A stretch of 14,901 nt of DNA from positions 1 through 14,901 of the forward strand of contig CAOOJO010000023.1 in NCBI GenBank assembly GCA_948496895.1. The letters run 5' to 3'. Of the stretch, positions 1 through 6,841 are shown piece after piece; within the stretch, counting starts at the first letter, position 1, and each line of letters opens with the position of its first letter. This DNA comes from an uncultured Acetatifactor sp. Lineage in GTDB: Bacteria > Bacillota > Clostridia > Lachnospirales > Lachnospiraceae. The notes below the pieces were generated by a model, which worked only from the letters and a program-made list of their open reading frames with translations, searched no databases and was not told the origin of the DNA. A program made the position numbers and the translations under genes.

Positions 1-939
1 CCCGAGGATTTTCCCCTGCTGGCCCGCTATGAGCTGATCCAGACCGTCATAGACTATCCCTACGCCAGGCTGCTCGATCAGGCGGAAGCGGGCATCCATG
101 TGCACATCGGCATCGATACCGGCATGCACCGCGTGGGCATACGCTGCGAGGACATCGAGGACATCAAAGCGGTCTATGACCTGCCGCATATCGTCATAGA
201 CGGGCTCTTCACCCATCTGTGCGCCTCCGACTCGCCCCTGCCGGAGCACAAGGACTTTACCAGAGCACAGGTCAGGGCCTTCTACCAGGTGGCGGAGTTC
301 CTGAAAAAGGAAAACTGTCCCTGCCCCAGCCTCCATCTGCTGGCCAGCTACGGCATACTGAATCTCCTCCAGAATCGAGAGGGGCTGGAGACGGAGCGGG
401 AGCAGCCGCCCAAGCGCTTCGCGGAGCGGCGGATCGCCACGGCCCAGCAGAAGCTGGCTGCCGATTATGTCCGCCCGGGCATCGTCCTCTACGGCCTTCT
501 GAACAACGAGGCCGACATGGTTCCCTGGAAGCGTGCCCTGAAGCCTGTCCTGTCCCTGAAGGCAAAGGTCACCTCCCTGCGGCCCCTCTATGCAGGCGAG
601 GGCGCGGGATACGGCATCACCTTCACCGCCGAACAGGATATGCGGATCGCCGCCATCTCCATCGGCTATGGCGACGGCCTGCCCAGACAGCTCTCAGGCG
701 GCAGGGGCAGCGTCCTGATCCGCGGCCGCAGAGCGCCTGTCATCGGCAGAATCTGCATGGACCAGACCATCGTGGACGTCACGGACATCCCCCAGATCCA
801 GGTGGGAGACACCGCTGTAATCATCGGTAGTTCCGGGGAGGAGGAAATCACGGCAGGGCAGATTGCGGAGCAGTGCGGCACCATCAGCCATGAAATCGTA
901 TGCTGCCTGGGGACAAGGGTGGAGCGAATCCTGGTATGA
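1..939 (+). CDS. Alanine/serine racemase, PLP fold type III, 5'-truncated by the window edge
   Basis: The frame is open from base 1, so the gene starts upstream; 312 residues and the stop are present. The product interconverts L- and D-alanine, or L- and D-serine in VanT relatives, to supply D-amino acids for peptidoglycan. The visible part contains the barrel motif HIGIDTGMHRVG and the segment YVRPGIVLYGLL. It then has the C-terminal beta domain with GAGYGITF, the catalytic-tyrosine motif SIGYGDGLPR and RICMDQTIVDV. The PLP lysine lies upstream of the window. The wording around YPYAR and IDTGMHR resembles the VanT catalytic domain more than a housekeeping Alr, but the presence of an N-terminal membrane domain cannot be judged here. 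About 30 charged residues (residues 122 to 155 of the visible part) sit where most racemases run almost directly into the YVRPG strand. A terminator follows the stop. Confidence 0.88.
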   Translation, partial: PEDFPLLARYELIQTVIDYPYARLLDQAEAGIHVHIGIDTGMHRVGIRCEDIEDIKAVYDLPHIVIDGLFTHLCASDSPLPEHKDFTRAQVRAFYQVAEFLKKENCPCPSLHLLASYGILNLLQNREGLETEREQPPKRFAERRIATAQQKLAADYVRPGIVLYGLLNNEADMVPWKRALKPVLSLKAKVTSLRPLYAGEGAGYGITFTAEQDMRIAAISIGYGDGLPRQLSGGRGSVLIRGRRAPVIGRICMDQTIVDVTDIPQIQVGDTAVIIGSSGEEEITAGQIAEQCGTISHEIVCCLGTRVERILV

Positions 940-959
940 ATACAGAAAGCCGCTGACAC

Positions 960-994
960 AAAGGGAATCCTGCCTCCAGGACAGGATTCCCTTT
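960..994 (+). terminator. Intrinsic terminator of the racemase gene
   Basis: A perfect 13-bp inverted repeat (960-972 with 982-994) has a 9-base loop and ends in TTTT. It lies between the convergent racemase and CotH genes. Its right arm touches the stop codon of the CotH gene (994-996), so it probably serves both strands, although the T-run is better on the plus strand. Confidence 0.85.
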
Positions 995-2622
995 TACTGT
1001 GTGGCCCATTCCGTAAAGTAGGCGTCCAGCCACTCCATCCGATTTTCCTGATATTCCAACAGCTCTGTAATGTCAGAGGTCACCGGGCATTCCGGCCACC
1101 TTTCGCTTTCTCTTCGCATCGCGCCTGTCTCCACCAGATAGTCCCGATTCTCCCGCAGCAGGCCCAGAACCGATTCCGTATTCAGGAATCCCGTTCTGTA
1201 CTGGTTCCAGCGTTCCAAAAAAGGAGGCCCGATTTCCTCGAAGCGGGCAAATTTCAATCTGGGCAGGACAGAGTCCGCGTACACGTATCTGTAGTCCTTC
1301 TCGAACCGGGCCAGGTTCCCGCTTTCGCCGTCATAAATATTTCCAAAGGTGAAGTCCAGATCCCAGGGAATCTGCTTCATCACATACTCCCCCTCCGCCC
1401 TCACCTCCGCGGCAAAATACAGATTCTTATAGTGATTGTCGCTGGCGGACGCCACCATCAGGAACATAAAGACGTCCGACAGATTTCCTACCCTGACGGT
1501 AGATAAGGCTTCCTCATAATCCAGCTCGGGATTGATATAGAACCTTTCATTAAAGTCCAGCATGGGATACCATACGGCTCCGTAATCCACGATTTCTCCG
1601 GGATGGCTTATGCGAATCCCCTCCACGGTGGAATTTCCCTCCGCAACGGCTGTCGCAAAGGCTTCACTGGTGGGCACGGTCCAGCTGATGACCTTATAGA
1701 GCACATCATTCCTGTCCAGGCCCAGCTTCTCCTCATCCACAGGCTCCACCAGGCAGTACAGCCCCAGATATTCGTTGTTCACGACCAGCTCCACGTACTC
1801 CAGCCGCGGCCCGTCCTGCTTCAGCTCCTTGTCCGCCCCGCTGAACATCTCCCAGATCTGCGCGGCGGTCTTCTCCCGGATTCTGGTGTCATCCGTATAA
1901 AGGGCATTCAATTTCCAGCTGTTGTCGGAGCGCATCCCCAGCAGCGGCGCGTCCACCTTCTGCCCCCGGCTGTCCTGTAGCTTCAGCGAATATGACTTTT
2001 TGTCGAATTTACGGCTTGTGTTGCCCTTCACACGGCAGGCCGCGTAGGATTGATGTATTTCATATCGGCCATCCCCCACGCCGGGGTCAAAGACGCGAAT
2101 CATCCCCTGCAGCTCCTCGCTGTCGGGTATCCGCTCCCCGGTCCCTGTGTCGATAGAGACAAAGGGCGTGCCGGACACCACCAGCTTACATCTGTAATAG
2201 CATTCCGAATCCACCAGCCATATCCAGAACACATGCCCCTCTCTGATGGCGTCCTGTTTCCTCTGCCAGTAGGCGTCCCGGGTCGTACAGAGAATAAAAT
2301 CCTTCGCGGACAGCTCACCCTCCCAGTCCGGCGCACCAACGCTCTGGGGCAGATAGAGGGTATTGCTCTCCGCGTCATAGGGCAGCGGAGCGCCTTCAAA
2401 AAGAACGCCGGGATTGCCCTGCGCCTCCTGGAGCTTCCTCTCCTCCAGAAAGTCCGTATCCTGCACGATCGCCATCCCCAGCGCGCCCTCTTCATAGGCG
2501 GCCAGCGCCCGCACCGCCGAAGCGCGCGCCCATTTGGGAATCACTTCTGTTTTCCATATCATCAGCGCGGCAATGCCGATTATACTGATGATACATATTG
2601 CGAAGACTCGTCTTTTCCTCAC
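994..2622 (-). CDS. CotH kinase family protein, membrane-anchored
   Basis: 542 residues starting at GTG, with AGGAG six bases upstream. A basic N-terminus followed by one hydrophobic segment (about residues 7-23) suggests an uncleaved signal anchor with the rest outside the membrane. The CotH-like kinase domain covers roughly residues 170-430. It includes the nucleotide-binding-type motif RVKGNTSRKFDKKSY (197-211), the GM..DN.W.LNALY segment (229-242), VELVVNNEYLGLY (277-289) and the acidic motif IPWDLDFTFGN (418-428) expected to bind metal. CotH in Bacillus phosphorylates spore-coat proteins. Many clostridial relatives are not tied to the coat, so the substrate here is unknown. It is the last gene of the VTC-like, DUF4956, CotH operon, only 9 bases after the DUF4956 stop, and its ribosome site overlaps that stop. 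Confidence 0.87.
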   Translation of the reverse strand: MRKRRVFAICIISIIGIAALMIWKTEVIPKWARASAVRALAAYEEGALGMAIVQDTDFLEERKLQEAQGNPGVLFEGAPLPYDAESNTLYLPQSVGAPDWEGELSAKDFILCTTRDAYWQRKQDAIREGHVFWIWLVDSECYYRCKLVVSGTPFVSIDTGTGERIPDSEELQGMIRVFDPGVGDGRYEIHQSYAACRVKGNTSRKFDKKSYSLKLQDSRGQKVDAPLLGMRSDNSWKLNALYTDDTRIREKTAAQIWEMFSGADKELKQDGPRLEYVELVVNNEYLGLYCLVEPVDEEKLGLDRNDVLYKVISWTVPTSEAFATAVAEGNSTVEGIRISHPGEIVDYGAVWYPMLDFNERFYINPELDYEEALSTVRVGNLSDVFMFLMVASASDNHYKNLYFAAEVRAEGEYVMKQIPWDLDFTFGNIYDGESGNLARFEKDYRYVYADSVLPRLKFARFEEIGPPFLERWNQYRTGFLNTESVLGLLRENRDYLVETGAMRRESERWPECPVTSDITELLEYQENRMEWLDAYFTEWATQ

Positions 2623-2631
2623 CTGCTTCTC

Positions 2632-3306
2632 CTAATAGGTCACTTCGCCATCATGCGAGAGCAGCGAGACCATGCTTATTTTTTCCATTCCCGCAAGCTC
2701 CTTCACCAGCCCCTGCCCTTCTTTTACGCGCAGCTCCACAATCATGTCCATCCCGTTCTTGGTGACATTGTGGGATTTTACGGTATAGCTTTTGGTATAT
2801 TTTCTGATGGTGTCCAAAATGACAGCGTCCATCTGCGCGTCCACAGCGTTTACCACCAGCAGCAGCGGTGCTTTTGCCACAGGAATCATGTCCAGCCCTA
2901 AAATCAGCACCGTTATGGCCACCGAAGCGATCACCGCTATTTCAAACAGGCCGGCTCCGCAGATGATCCCTACCGATATGGCCCAAAACAAAAACACCAG
3001 ATCCATGGGCTCTTTGATGGCGGAACGGAACCGGACGATGGACAGCGCGCCCACCATGCCCAATGAAATCACGACGCTGTTCTGAATGGCCAGGATGATA
3101 GCCGCCGTGACCAGCGCCAGCGCCACCAGCGATATATTGAAGCTTTTGGAATAAAACGACCTTCGGGAAACGATTCTGTAGATACCGAAAATATAGAGTC
3201 CAAGACATGCCGTGACCGCAAATACCACAACCACCGAGGTTGTGGAAATTTCCGCGGATGTGAATCCCTCCAGAAAAGATTTTTTCAAGATATCCTGAAA
3301 CCCCAT
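2632..3306 (-). CDS. DUF4956 family membrane protein
   Basis: 224 residues. Four hydrophobic segments can be seen at about 24-46, 57-80, 103-118 and 121-138. They are followed by a soluble C-terminal domain (about 145-224) with an ACT/ferredoxin-like pattern of alternating strands and helices, reminiscent of the C-terminal domain of MgtC-type proteins. The family signature is the stretch around GMVGALSIVRFRSA (83-96) followed by IKEP and GIICGAG. The biochemical function of the family is not established. It lies 17 bases after the VTC-like gene and 9 bases before the CotH gene on the same strand, an arrangement I know from other Firmicutes, so it probably acts with them at the membrane. The ribosome site is a G-rich GGGGGA eight bases before the ATG, weaker than its neighbours'. 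Confidence 0.85.
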   Translation of the reverse strand: MGFQDILKKSFLEGFTSAEISTTSVVVVFAVTACLGLYIFGIYRIVSRRSFYSKSFNISLVALALVTAAIILAIQNSVVISLGMVGALSIVRFRSAIKEPMDLVFLFWAISVGIICGAGLFEIAVIASVAITVLILGLDMIPVAKAPLLLVVNAVDAQMDAVILDTIRKYTKSYTVKSHNVTKNGMDMIVELRVKEGQGLVKELAGMEKISMVSLLSHDGEVTY

Positions 3307-3323
3307 CTTTTATTCCCCCGCTT

Positions 3324-4034
3324 CTATATAGTAAACTTTCTGCACATATAATACTTGGAATATGCGGATCTCTGTAGTCTGTGCACCTGCAGCAGATTGT
3401 ATATGGAATCCGGAAGCAGCTCATCGTACTTTATTTCCAGGATATGCCTGCCGATAGGCATGACCGGCCGGGTGGAGACCCTGGGACACATGAATTCCCT
3501 TACGTTTCTGCCGGAGCCGATGCCGCGGTCAAATGTAATCCTGACATTGCCCGTCTCATAGACATAGGGCGTCCGTTCATACTCTACGATCACTTTGGCG
3601 GAGAACCGGCGCATCCGGTACTGCAGGATGAATTTTGTCAGCAGCGCCCTCTGCTGCCCGTTCAGGCCATCCGCCATGTCCATCGCCATCGTCACGGGGA
3701 ACTCCCCTTCAATCAACGACCTGCACATCTCCTCCGTGAGCGGGCAGGAGGCCTTGTGGTTCATACCATGCTCTTTCCTCTTGCATTCCAGCGTGATGCG
3801 ATCCAGGCTGCCATTATATATCCTAATCCTGAACTTCTCACGGGGATCCGTCCCGTTCTCATTCTCATAATAGCAGGTGTTGTCATAGTCGTCAAAATAG
3901 ACGCTCCGCACCAGATATGTACTGTCCCCATCCGCATGGGCGTCCGTCCTGCAGATATGGCGAATCCGCTCCCTTATCTGGCAGAGCTCCTGGTCTGAAC
4001 AAATGTATTTTATTTCGTTCCGGTATTTTTCCAT
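3324..4034 (-). CDS. VTC-like polyphosphate-polymerase-domain (CYTH/TTM superfamily) protein
   Basis: 236 residues forming a single triphosphate-tunnel domain. Its strands carry the expected alternating charged residues: E7 and K9 in RNEIKY, R43 and the YFD step (46-48), R69 and R71 in EKFRIRIYN, E83, K85 and K87 in LECKRKEHG, E151 in VIVEYERTPYV, D169, and E200 and K202 in ILEIKYDELLP. It ends with the helix around RSAYSKYYMCR. Yeast VTC4 makes polyphosphate from ATP with this fold. Bacterial stand-alone copies are annotated by homology, and their true substrate (ATP, nucleotide or inositol-type phosphate) is not shown by sequence. No SPX or membrane domain is present, so a membrane role would depend on the DUF4956 partner. 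It is the first gene of the operon, behind a strong promoter. Confidence 0.86.
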   Translation of the reverse strand: MEKYRNEIKYICSDQELCQIRERIRHICRTDAHADGDSTYLVRSVYFDDYDNTCYYENENGTDPREKFRIRIYNGSLDRITLECKRKEHGMNHKASCPLTEEMCRSLIEGEFPVTMAMDMADGLNGQQRALLTKFILQYRMRRFSAKVIVEYERTPYVYETGNVRITFDRGIGSGRNVREFMCPRVSTRPVMPIGRHILEIKYDELLPDSIYNLLQVHRLQRSAYSKYYMCRKFTI

Positions 4035-4065
4035 AGGTATCCGCTTTCCGATTCAGACTACCATC

Positions 4066-4094
4066 AGTTTACCCTTCCCGAAAAATTTTGTCAA
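4066..4094 (-). promoter_or_regulatory. SigA-type promoter of the VTC-like/DUF4956/CotH operon
   Basis: On the minus strand TTGACA (4089-4094) and TAAACT (4066-4071) are separated by 17 bases, about 32 bases ahead of the VTC-like start. A vegetative promoter this good argues against purely spore-specific expression of the CotH gene. Confidence 0.8.
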
Positions 4095-4128
4095 TATTTT
4101 TGTAATGCCGCGACCCATATTGCGCGTC

Positions 4129-4172
4129 AAAAACAGACAGGGGCACGCCCGTCAATCCGGCATGCCCCTGTT
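4129..4172 (-). terminator. Intrinsic terminator of the perR-rubrerythrin operon
   Basis: An inverted repeat (about 4136-4149 with 4159-4172, one mismatch) has a 9-base loop. On the minus strand it is followed within two bases by a run of five T. It lies directly after the rubrerythrin stop and before the VTC-like operon promoter. Confidence 0.85.
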
Positions 4173-4196
4173 CCTGTCCCATTATGTACCTGTCAT

Positions 4197-4736
4197 TTAA
4201 CCGAAGTACCTCTTAAGAAGTCCCTCGAACGCCTTGCCGTGTCTCGCCTCATCCCTTGCCATCTCATGGACGGTGTCATGGATAGCGTCAAGGCCCAGCT
4301 CCTTGGCCCTCTTGGCCAGATCCGTCTTGCCCGCGGTAGCGCCGTTCTCAGCGTCCACTCTCATCTCCAGATTCTTCTTGGTGGAATCGGTCACGACCTC
4401 GCCCAGCAGCTCCGCGAACTTCGCCGCATGCTCAGCCTCCTCGTAGGCGGCCTTCTCCCAGTACAGGCCGATCTCCGGATAGCCCTCTCTGTGGGCTACT
4501 CTCGCCATGGCCAGATACATGCCTACCTCAGAGCACTCGCCCTCGAAGTTAGCGCGCAGATCCTTGATGATATCCTCGCGCACGCCCTGGGCGACGCCTA
4601 CTACATGCTCGGCAGCCCAGGTCTTCTCGCCGGCCTGAACCGTGAATTTCTCAGCAGGCGCGTGGCAGATGGGGCACTCAGCGGGCGGATTGTCGCCCTC
4701 ATGAACATAACCACATACTTGACATACATACTTCAT
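4197..4736 (-). CDS. rbr: Reverse rubrerythrin (N-terminal rubredoxin domain; NADH-dependent peroxidase component)
   Basis: 179 residues. The rubredoxin-like iron site comes first, with Cys5, Cys8, Cys21 and Cys24 (YVCQVCGY and ECPICHAP). The four-helix ferritin-like diiron domain follows, with E67, the E100..H103 pair in EEAEHA and the E163..H166 pair in DEARHGK. This domain order is the reverse of classical rubrerythrin and matches the clostridial reverse rubrerythrins, which reduce hydrogen peroxide and oxygen in the cytoplasm with electrons from NADH passed through a flavoprotein and rubredoxin. It lies 42 bases downstream of perR with AGGAG eight bases before the ATG and no promoter that I can see in the gap, so it is very probably transcribed with perR. 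An intrinsic terminator follows. Confidence 0.93.
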   Translation of the reverse strand: MKYVCQVCGYVHEGDNPPAECPICHAPAEKFTVQAGEKTWAAEHVVGVAQGVREDIIKDLRANFEGECSEVGMYLAMARVAHREGYPEIGLYWEKAAYEEAEHAAKFAELLGEVVTDSTKKNLEMRVDAENGATAGKTDLAKRAKELGLDAIHDTVHEMARDEARHGKAFEGLLKRYFG

Positions 4737-4778
4737 ACTATCTATCTCCTTTTCTTTAAAAAATATAGGGTAACCTTC

Positions 4779-5174
4779 TTATAGCCCCTGCGGCTTCATG
4801 CAATCCGGACAGACACCGTAAAAGTATGCCACATATCCGGTCACACGCCCGCCGCAACGCCGGGCAGCCCTTTCCAGAACAGCGCCGATGTCCTCCGTCT
4901 CCAGGTCCACCACCGCTCCGCAGTTCTCACACAGCAGGTGAAAATGCGGGGAAGTGTCCGCGTCGAAGCGGTCCGCCCCGTCTCCCATGCTCAGCCTGTT
5001 AATCTCCCCGTCCTTTGCCATAAGCGCAAGATTACGGTATACAGTGCCGAGGCTGATATTGGGGTCGGCCCGGCGGACATTCATGTAAATGACATCCGCA
5101 GTGGGATGATCCTTTCTGGTCATCAGAAATTCCTTTACCAGATCCCGCTGCCTGCTGTGCTTCCGTGCAGCCAT
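4779..5174 (-). CDS. perR: PerR, Fur-family peroxide-sensing repressor
   Basis: 131 residues from the ATG at 5174, which has AGAGGAG six bases upstream. An in-frame ATG at 5213 lacks any ribosome site and lies in the promoter/operator region, so I reject it. The N-terminal winged helix contains the recognition segment ISLGTVYRNLALM (40-52). The dimer domain carries the structural zinc site, two CxxC pairs: Cys82/Cys85 and Cys122/Cys125. The regulatory metal ligands fit PerR: His23, Asp71 in RFDAD, His77 and His79 in PHFH, and Asp90. The aspartate rather than glutamate at the last position favours PerR over Fur. Oxidation of the iron-bound histidines releases PerR from DNA and derepresses peroxide defence. 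Its target here is evidently its own operon with rubrerythrin, since PerR-like boxes cover the promoter. Confidence 0.9.
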   Translation of the reverse strand: MAARKHSRQRDLVKEFLMTRKDHPTADVIYMNVRRADPNISLGTVYRNLALMAKDGEINRLSMGDGADRFDADTSPHFHLLCENCGAVVDLETEDIGAVLERAARRCGGRVTGYVAYFYGVCPDCMKPQGL

Positions 5175-5216
5175 CCAACGCTCCTCTCTGACACTGTCCG
5201 CTCTGGAAAACATAAA

Positions 5217-5231
5217 TAATAATGATTACTG
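5217..5231 (-). promoter_or_regulatory. PerR-box-like operator, promoter-distal copy
   Basis: The 15-base site TAATAATGATTACTG matches 10 of 14 positions of the Bacillus PerR consensus TTATAATNATTATAA by hand count. It lies just downstream of the predicted perR transcription start. Its centre (5224) is 21 bp from the centre of the second box. Confidence 0.55.
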
Positions 5232-5236
5232 TTTTT

Positions 5237-5264
5237 ATTATAATGATTTTCCAGTAATTGTCAA
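5237..5264 (-). promoter_or_regulatory. SigA-type promoter of perR-rubrerythrin with an overlapping PerR box
   Basis: On the minus strand TTGACA (5259-5264) and TATAAT (5237-5242) are 16 bases apart. A PerR-box-like sequence, TTATAATGATTTTCC (5238-5252, 11 of 14 consensus positions by hand count), covers the -10 and part of the spacer. PerR binding here would block polymerase, giving autorepression relieved by peroxide. Confidence 0.72.
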
Positions 5265-5301
5265 TAGGCTCCAGAAACTTTTTGCCATGATTGTTTGCCT
5301 C

Positions 5302-5330
5302 TTGACGCGCCTCCCCGCAGATGCTATAAT
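5302..5330 (+). promoter_or_regulatory. SigA-type promoter of the rubredoxin gene
   Basis: TTGACG (5302-5307) and TATAAT (5325-5330) are separated by exactly 17 bases, with a TGC extended -10 motif. It faces away from the perR promoter. No good PerR box is visible over it. Confidence 0.85.
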
Positions 5331-5381
5331 AAATTCTGGTCAGAAACCATAACAAAACTTATATGAAGGAGGCTGATTCCT

Positions 5382-5555
5382 ATGCAGAAATACTTTTGTA
5401 ATCCCTGTGGATATACTTACGATCCCGAAAAAGGCGACCCTGAGCACGGCATTGCTCCCGGCACCCCTTTCGAGTCCCTTCCCGATGACTGGTGCTGCCC
5501 TGTGTGCGGCGTGAGCAAGAGCATGTTCCAGCCCTGCATCGAGAACTACAACTAA
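5382..5555 (+). CDS. Rubredoxin
   Basis: A 57-residue protein. It has the two iron-binding loops CNPCGYTYD (Cys6, Cys9) and CPVCGVSKSMF (Cys39, Cys42), the acidic GDPEHGIAPGTPFESLP linker typical of the family, and Trp37. Rubredoxin carries single electrons in the cytoplasm of anaerobes and is the usual donor to rubrerythrins and flavodiiron proteins. GAAGGAGG lies nine bases before the ATG, a near-consensus promoter is upstream and a terminator follows, so it is a monocistronic, probably highly expressed gene. It is divergent from perR-rubrerythrin, which suggests that it supplies that enzyme. An extra cysteine (Cys38) directly before the second iron motif is slightly unusual. Confidence 0.95.
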   Translation: MQKYFCNPCGYTYDPEKGDPEHGIAPGTPFESLPDDWCCPVCGVSKSMFQPCIENYN

Positions 5556-5566
5556 ACATAGCGCCA

Positions 5567-5614
5567 AAAGAGCCGTTCCACGACCGCGTCCGCGGGAAGA
5601 AGGAACGGCTCTTT
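5567..5614. terminator. Bidirectional intrinsic terminator between rubredoxin and the AAA ATPase gene
   Basis: A perfect 13-bp inverted repeat (5567-5579 with 5602-5614) is flanked by a T-rich tract on each strand. It lies between two convergent genes, so it can end both transcripts. Confidence 0.83.
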
Positions 5615-5616
5615 CT

Positions 5617-6477
5617 CTATGAAAGGAATGCGCTCTCATGCTTCTTGAAGAAGTCAAAATAGGCCCGCACTCCCATAAGCTCCGTCCACCGCTTTACATC
5701 CACCACGTCCTCGTCAAAGTCATAGATCTTAGCGCCCCGCATGGCAAGCAGGAAGGGCGAGTGGGTGGCGATGATGAACTGGCATCCGAAGAAGCGGGCG
5801 GAGTCCTCCAGGAATTTCGCCAGCTCCTGCTGGCGTGACGGGGAGAGGCTGTTCTCCGGCTCATCCAGAAGATACAGGCCGTTCTCCCGGATCTTCTCCG
5901 AAAAATAGAGGAATGCGCTCTCGCCGTTGGAGTGCTCCCGCACATTGTCCATGACATTGTTCCTCACATATTTCGACTGCGTCTTGCGGCGGGCCATATG
6001 GACTTTTTTCAGCTGCTCATAATCCTCCAGGGACTTCATCTGAAAATGCGCGTATTTATTCTCAAGGTACTCCTCGAACAGCTCCTCCCGTCTGCCGTTG
6101 ATGCCGTCATTGAGGCATCTGAGATTCAGGACGAAATCGAAGACGTCGTCGCTGGTGATGATTCTGCTGTCCGCCGGAATCCGGGCCCGGGTCTCGAACT
6201 CGCACATTCTCAGATAATCTTCAAAAAAATCGGAGCGATTGTAGGCGGATTCCCTGACAACCCCCGCCTTCTGGGCAATCACGTTCAGGGCCGTGGTCTT
6301 GCCGGAGCCGTTCCCGCCGTACAGAATCGTGACAGGCTCGAAATCCAGCATCCGCAGGCCATGCTTCGACAGCACCTGAAACGGATAGAAGCTGTCGTAA
6401 CAGGTTCTCTTAATCCCCATCAGGAAGCTGTATTCCCGTTCTATATCCGGAAAAGAAAAATGTGACAGATATATCAT
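5617..6477 (-). CDS. AAA-family (ABC-type) ATPase of unknown role
   Basis: 286 residues, soluble. Walker A is GGNGSGKTT (54-62), the ABC signature is SNGES (183-187), Walker B is LYLLDEPE (201-208) followed by a D-loop-like NSLSPSRQ, and the H-loop is IATHSP (236-241). A helical insert of about 110 residues sits between Walker A and the signature, too short for an SMC coiled coil. There is no TOPRIM or nuclease domain in frame, so it is not an OLD nuclease. The set of motifs fits the AAA_15/AAA_21-like stand-alone ATPases common in Clostridia, whose function is unknown. Its start overlaps the stop of the preceding small gene in an ATGA (6474-6477), with AAGGGG nine bases upstream. The two proteins are therefore made together and may form a complex. 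Confidence 0.83.
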   Translation of the reverse strand: MIYLSHFSFPDIEREYSFLMGIKRTCYDSFYPFQVLSKHGLRMLDFEPVTILYGGNGSGKTTALNVIAQKAGVVRESAYNRSDFFEDYLRMCEFETRARIPADSRIITSDDVFDFVLNLRCLNDGINGRREELFEEYLENKYAHFQMKSLEDYEQLKKVHMARRKTQSKYVRNNVMDNVREHSNGESAFLYFSEKIRENGLYLLDEPENSLSPSRQQELAKFLEDSARFFGCQFIIATHSPFLLAMRGAKIYDFDEDVVDVKRWTELMGVRAYFDFFKKHESAFLS

Positions 6478-6719
6478 TTCATCAGCCCCTTCAGCTCCTC
6501 CAGCAGCTCCAGGTCGGACTGCTGCACCCTGATGTTGGCAGTGACAGGCTCCTCCCCGGGCCTGGCGACGCTCAGCTCGATTACCGTCCCCTCTTCTATC
6601 TGTCTGGAAAAGACTGCCTTCAGAAAGGCTCCAAACTTCGGATGGTTATGGTTGAACTGGTTCCTGGCGCCCATCAGCTTCAGCATCGATGCCGCGTTCA
6701 TGCCGTTCATATCGCTCAT
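6474..6719 (-). CDS. Small conserved-looking protein of unknown function, coupled to the AAA ATPase
   Basis: 81 residues, with no domain I recognise. The start at 6719 is chosen because GAAAGGAG lies a few bases upstream; the frame remains open upstream, but that part lies in the leader and has no ribosome site. It opens with a Met- and Asn-rich helix (MSDMNGMNAASMLKLMG). Then comes NHPKFGAFLKAVF, a predicted beta hairpin (EGTVIELSVARPGEEPVTANIRV, about 43-65), and a final acidic helix QSDLELLEELKGLMK. The mix looks like a small alpha/beta partner protein. No transmembrane segment is present. It is translationally coupled to the ATPase, which suggests a fixed partnership, for example an adaptor or regulator of the ATPase. 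I have no direct evidence for this. Confidence 0.75.
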   Translation of the reverse strand: MSDMNGMNAASMLKLMGARNQFNHNHPKFGAFLKAVFSRQIEEGTVIELSVARPGEEPVTANIRVQQSDLELLEELKGLMK

Positions 6720-6788
6720 TTCTCTCCTTTCGCAAGAAAAATCATCATATTTTTTTAGAAATCTCATATTTAAATTTTTTGCCACTTG

Positions 6789-6826
6789 TATAAATCGAGA
6801 AAATATGGTAACATATAAATCGAGAA
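6789..6826. repeat. 13-bp perfect direct repeat in the leader of the small-protein/ATPase operon
   Basis: TATAAATCGAGAA occurs at 6789-6801 and again at 6814-6826, a period of 25 bp. It lies between the structured RNA element and the small gene. It could be a tandem binding site for a dimeric regulator, or an RNA-level repeat in the leader. Confidence 0.7.
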
Positions 6827-6841
6827 TACAAGGACGTAATA

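Noticed and set aside
2050..2901. A 283-codon plus-strand open frame
   Set aside because: It is antisense to the CotH and DUF4956 genes, which are supported by motifs, ribosome sites and operon packing.
5175..5213. Earlier in-frame ATG for perR
   Set aside because: It has no ribosome site and lies within the operator/promoter region; the ATG at 5174 has AGAGGAG at ideal spacing.
5323..5339. A PerR box over the rubredoxin promoter
   Set aside because: Only about 8 of 14 consensus positions match, no better than the promoter's own AT-rich -10 would give by chance.
5617..6477. OLD-family or SMC-type defence ATPase
   Set aside because: No TOPRIM domain or long coiled coil is present in the gene or next to it, so only a general ABC-type ATPase call is justified.
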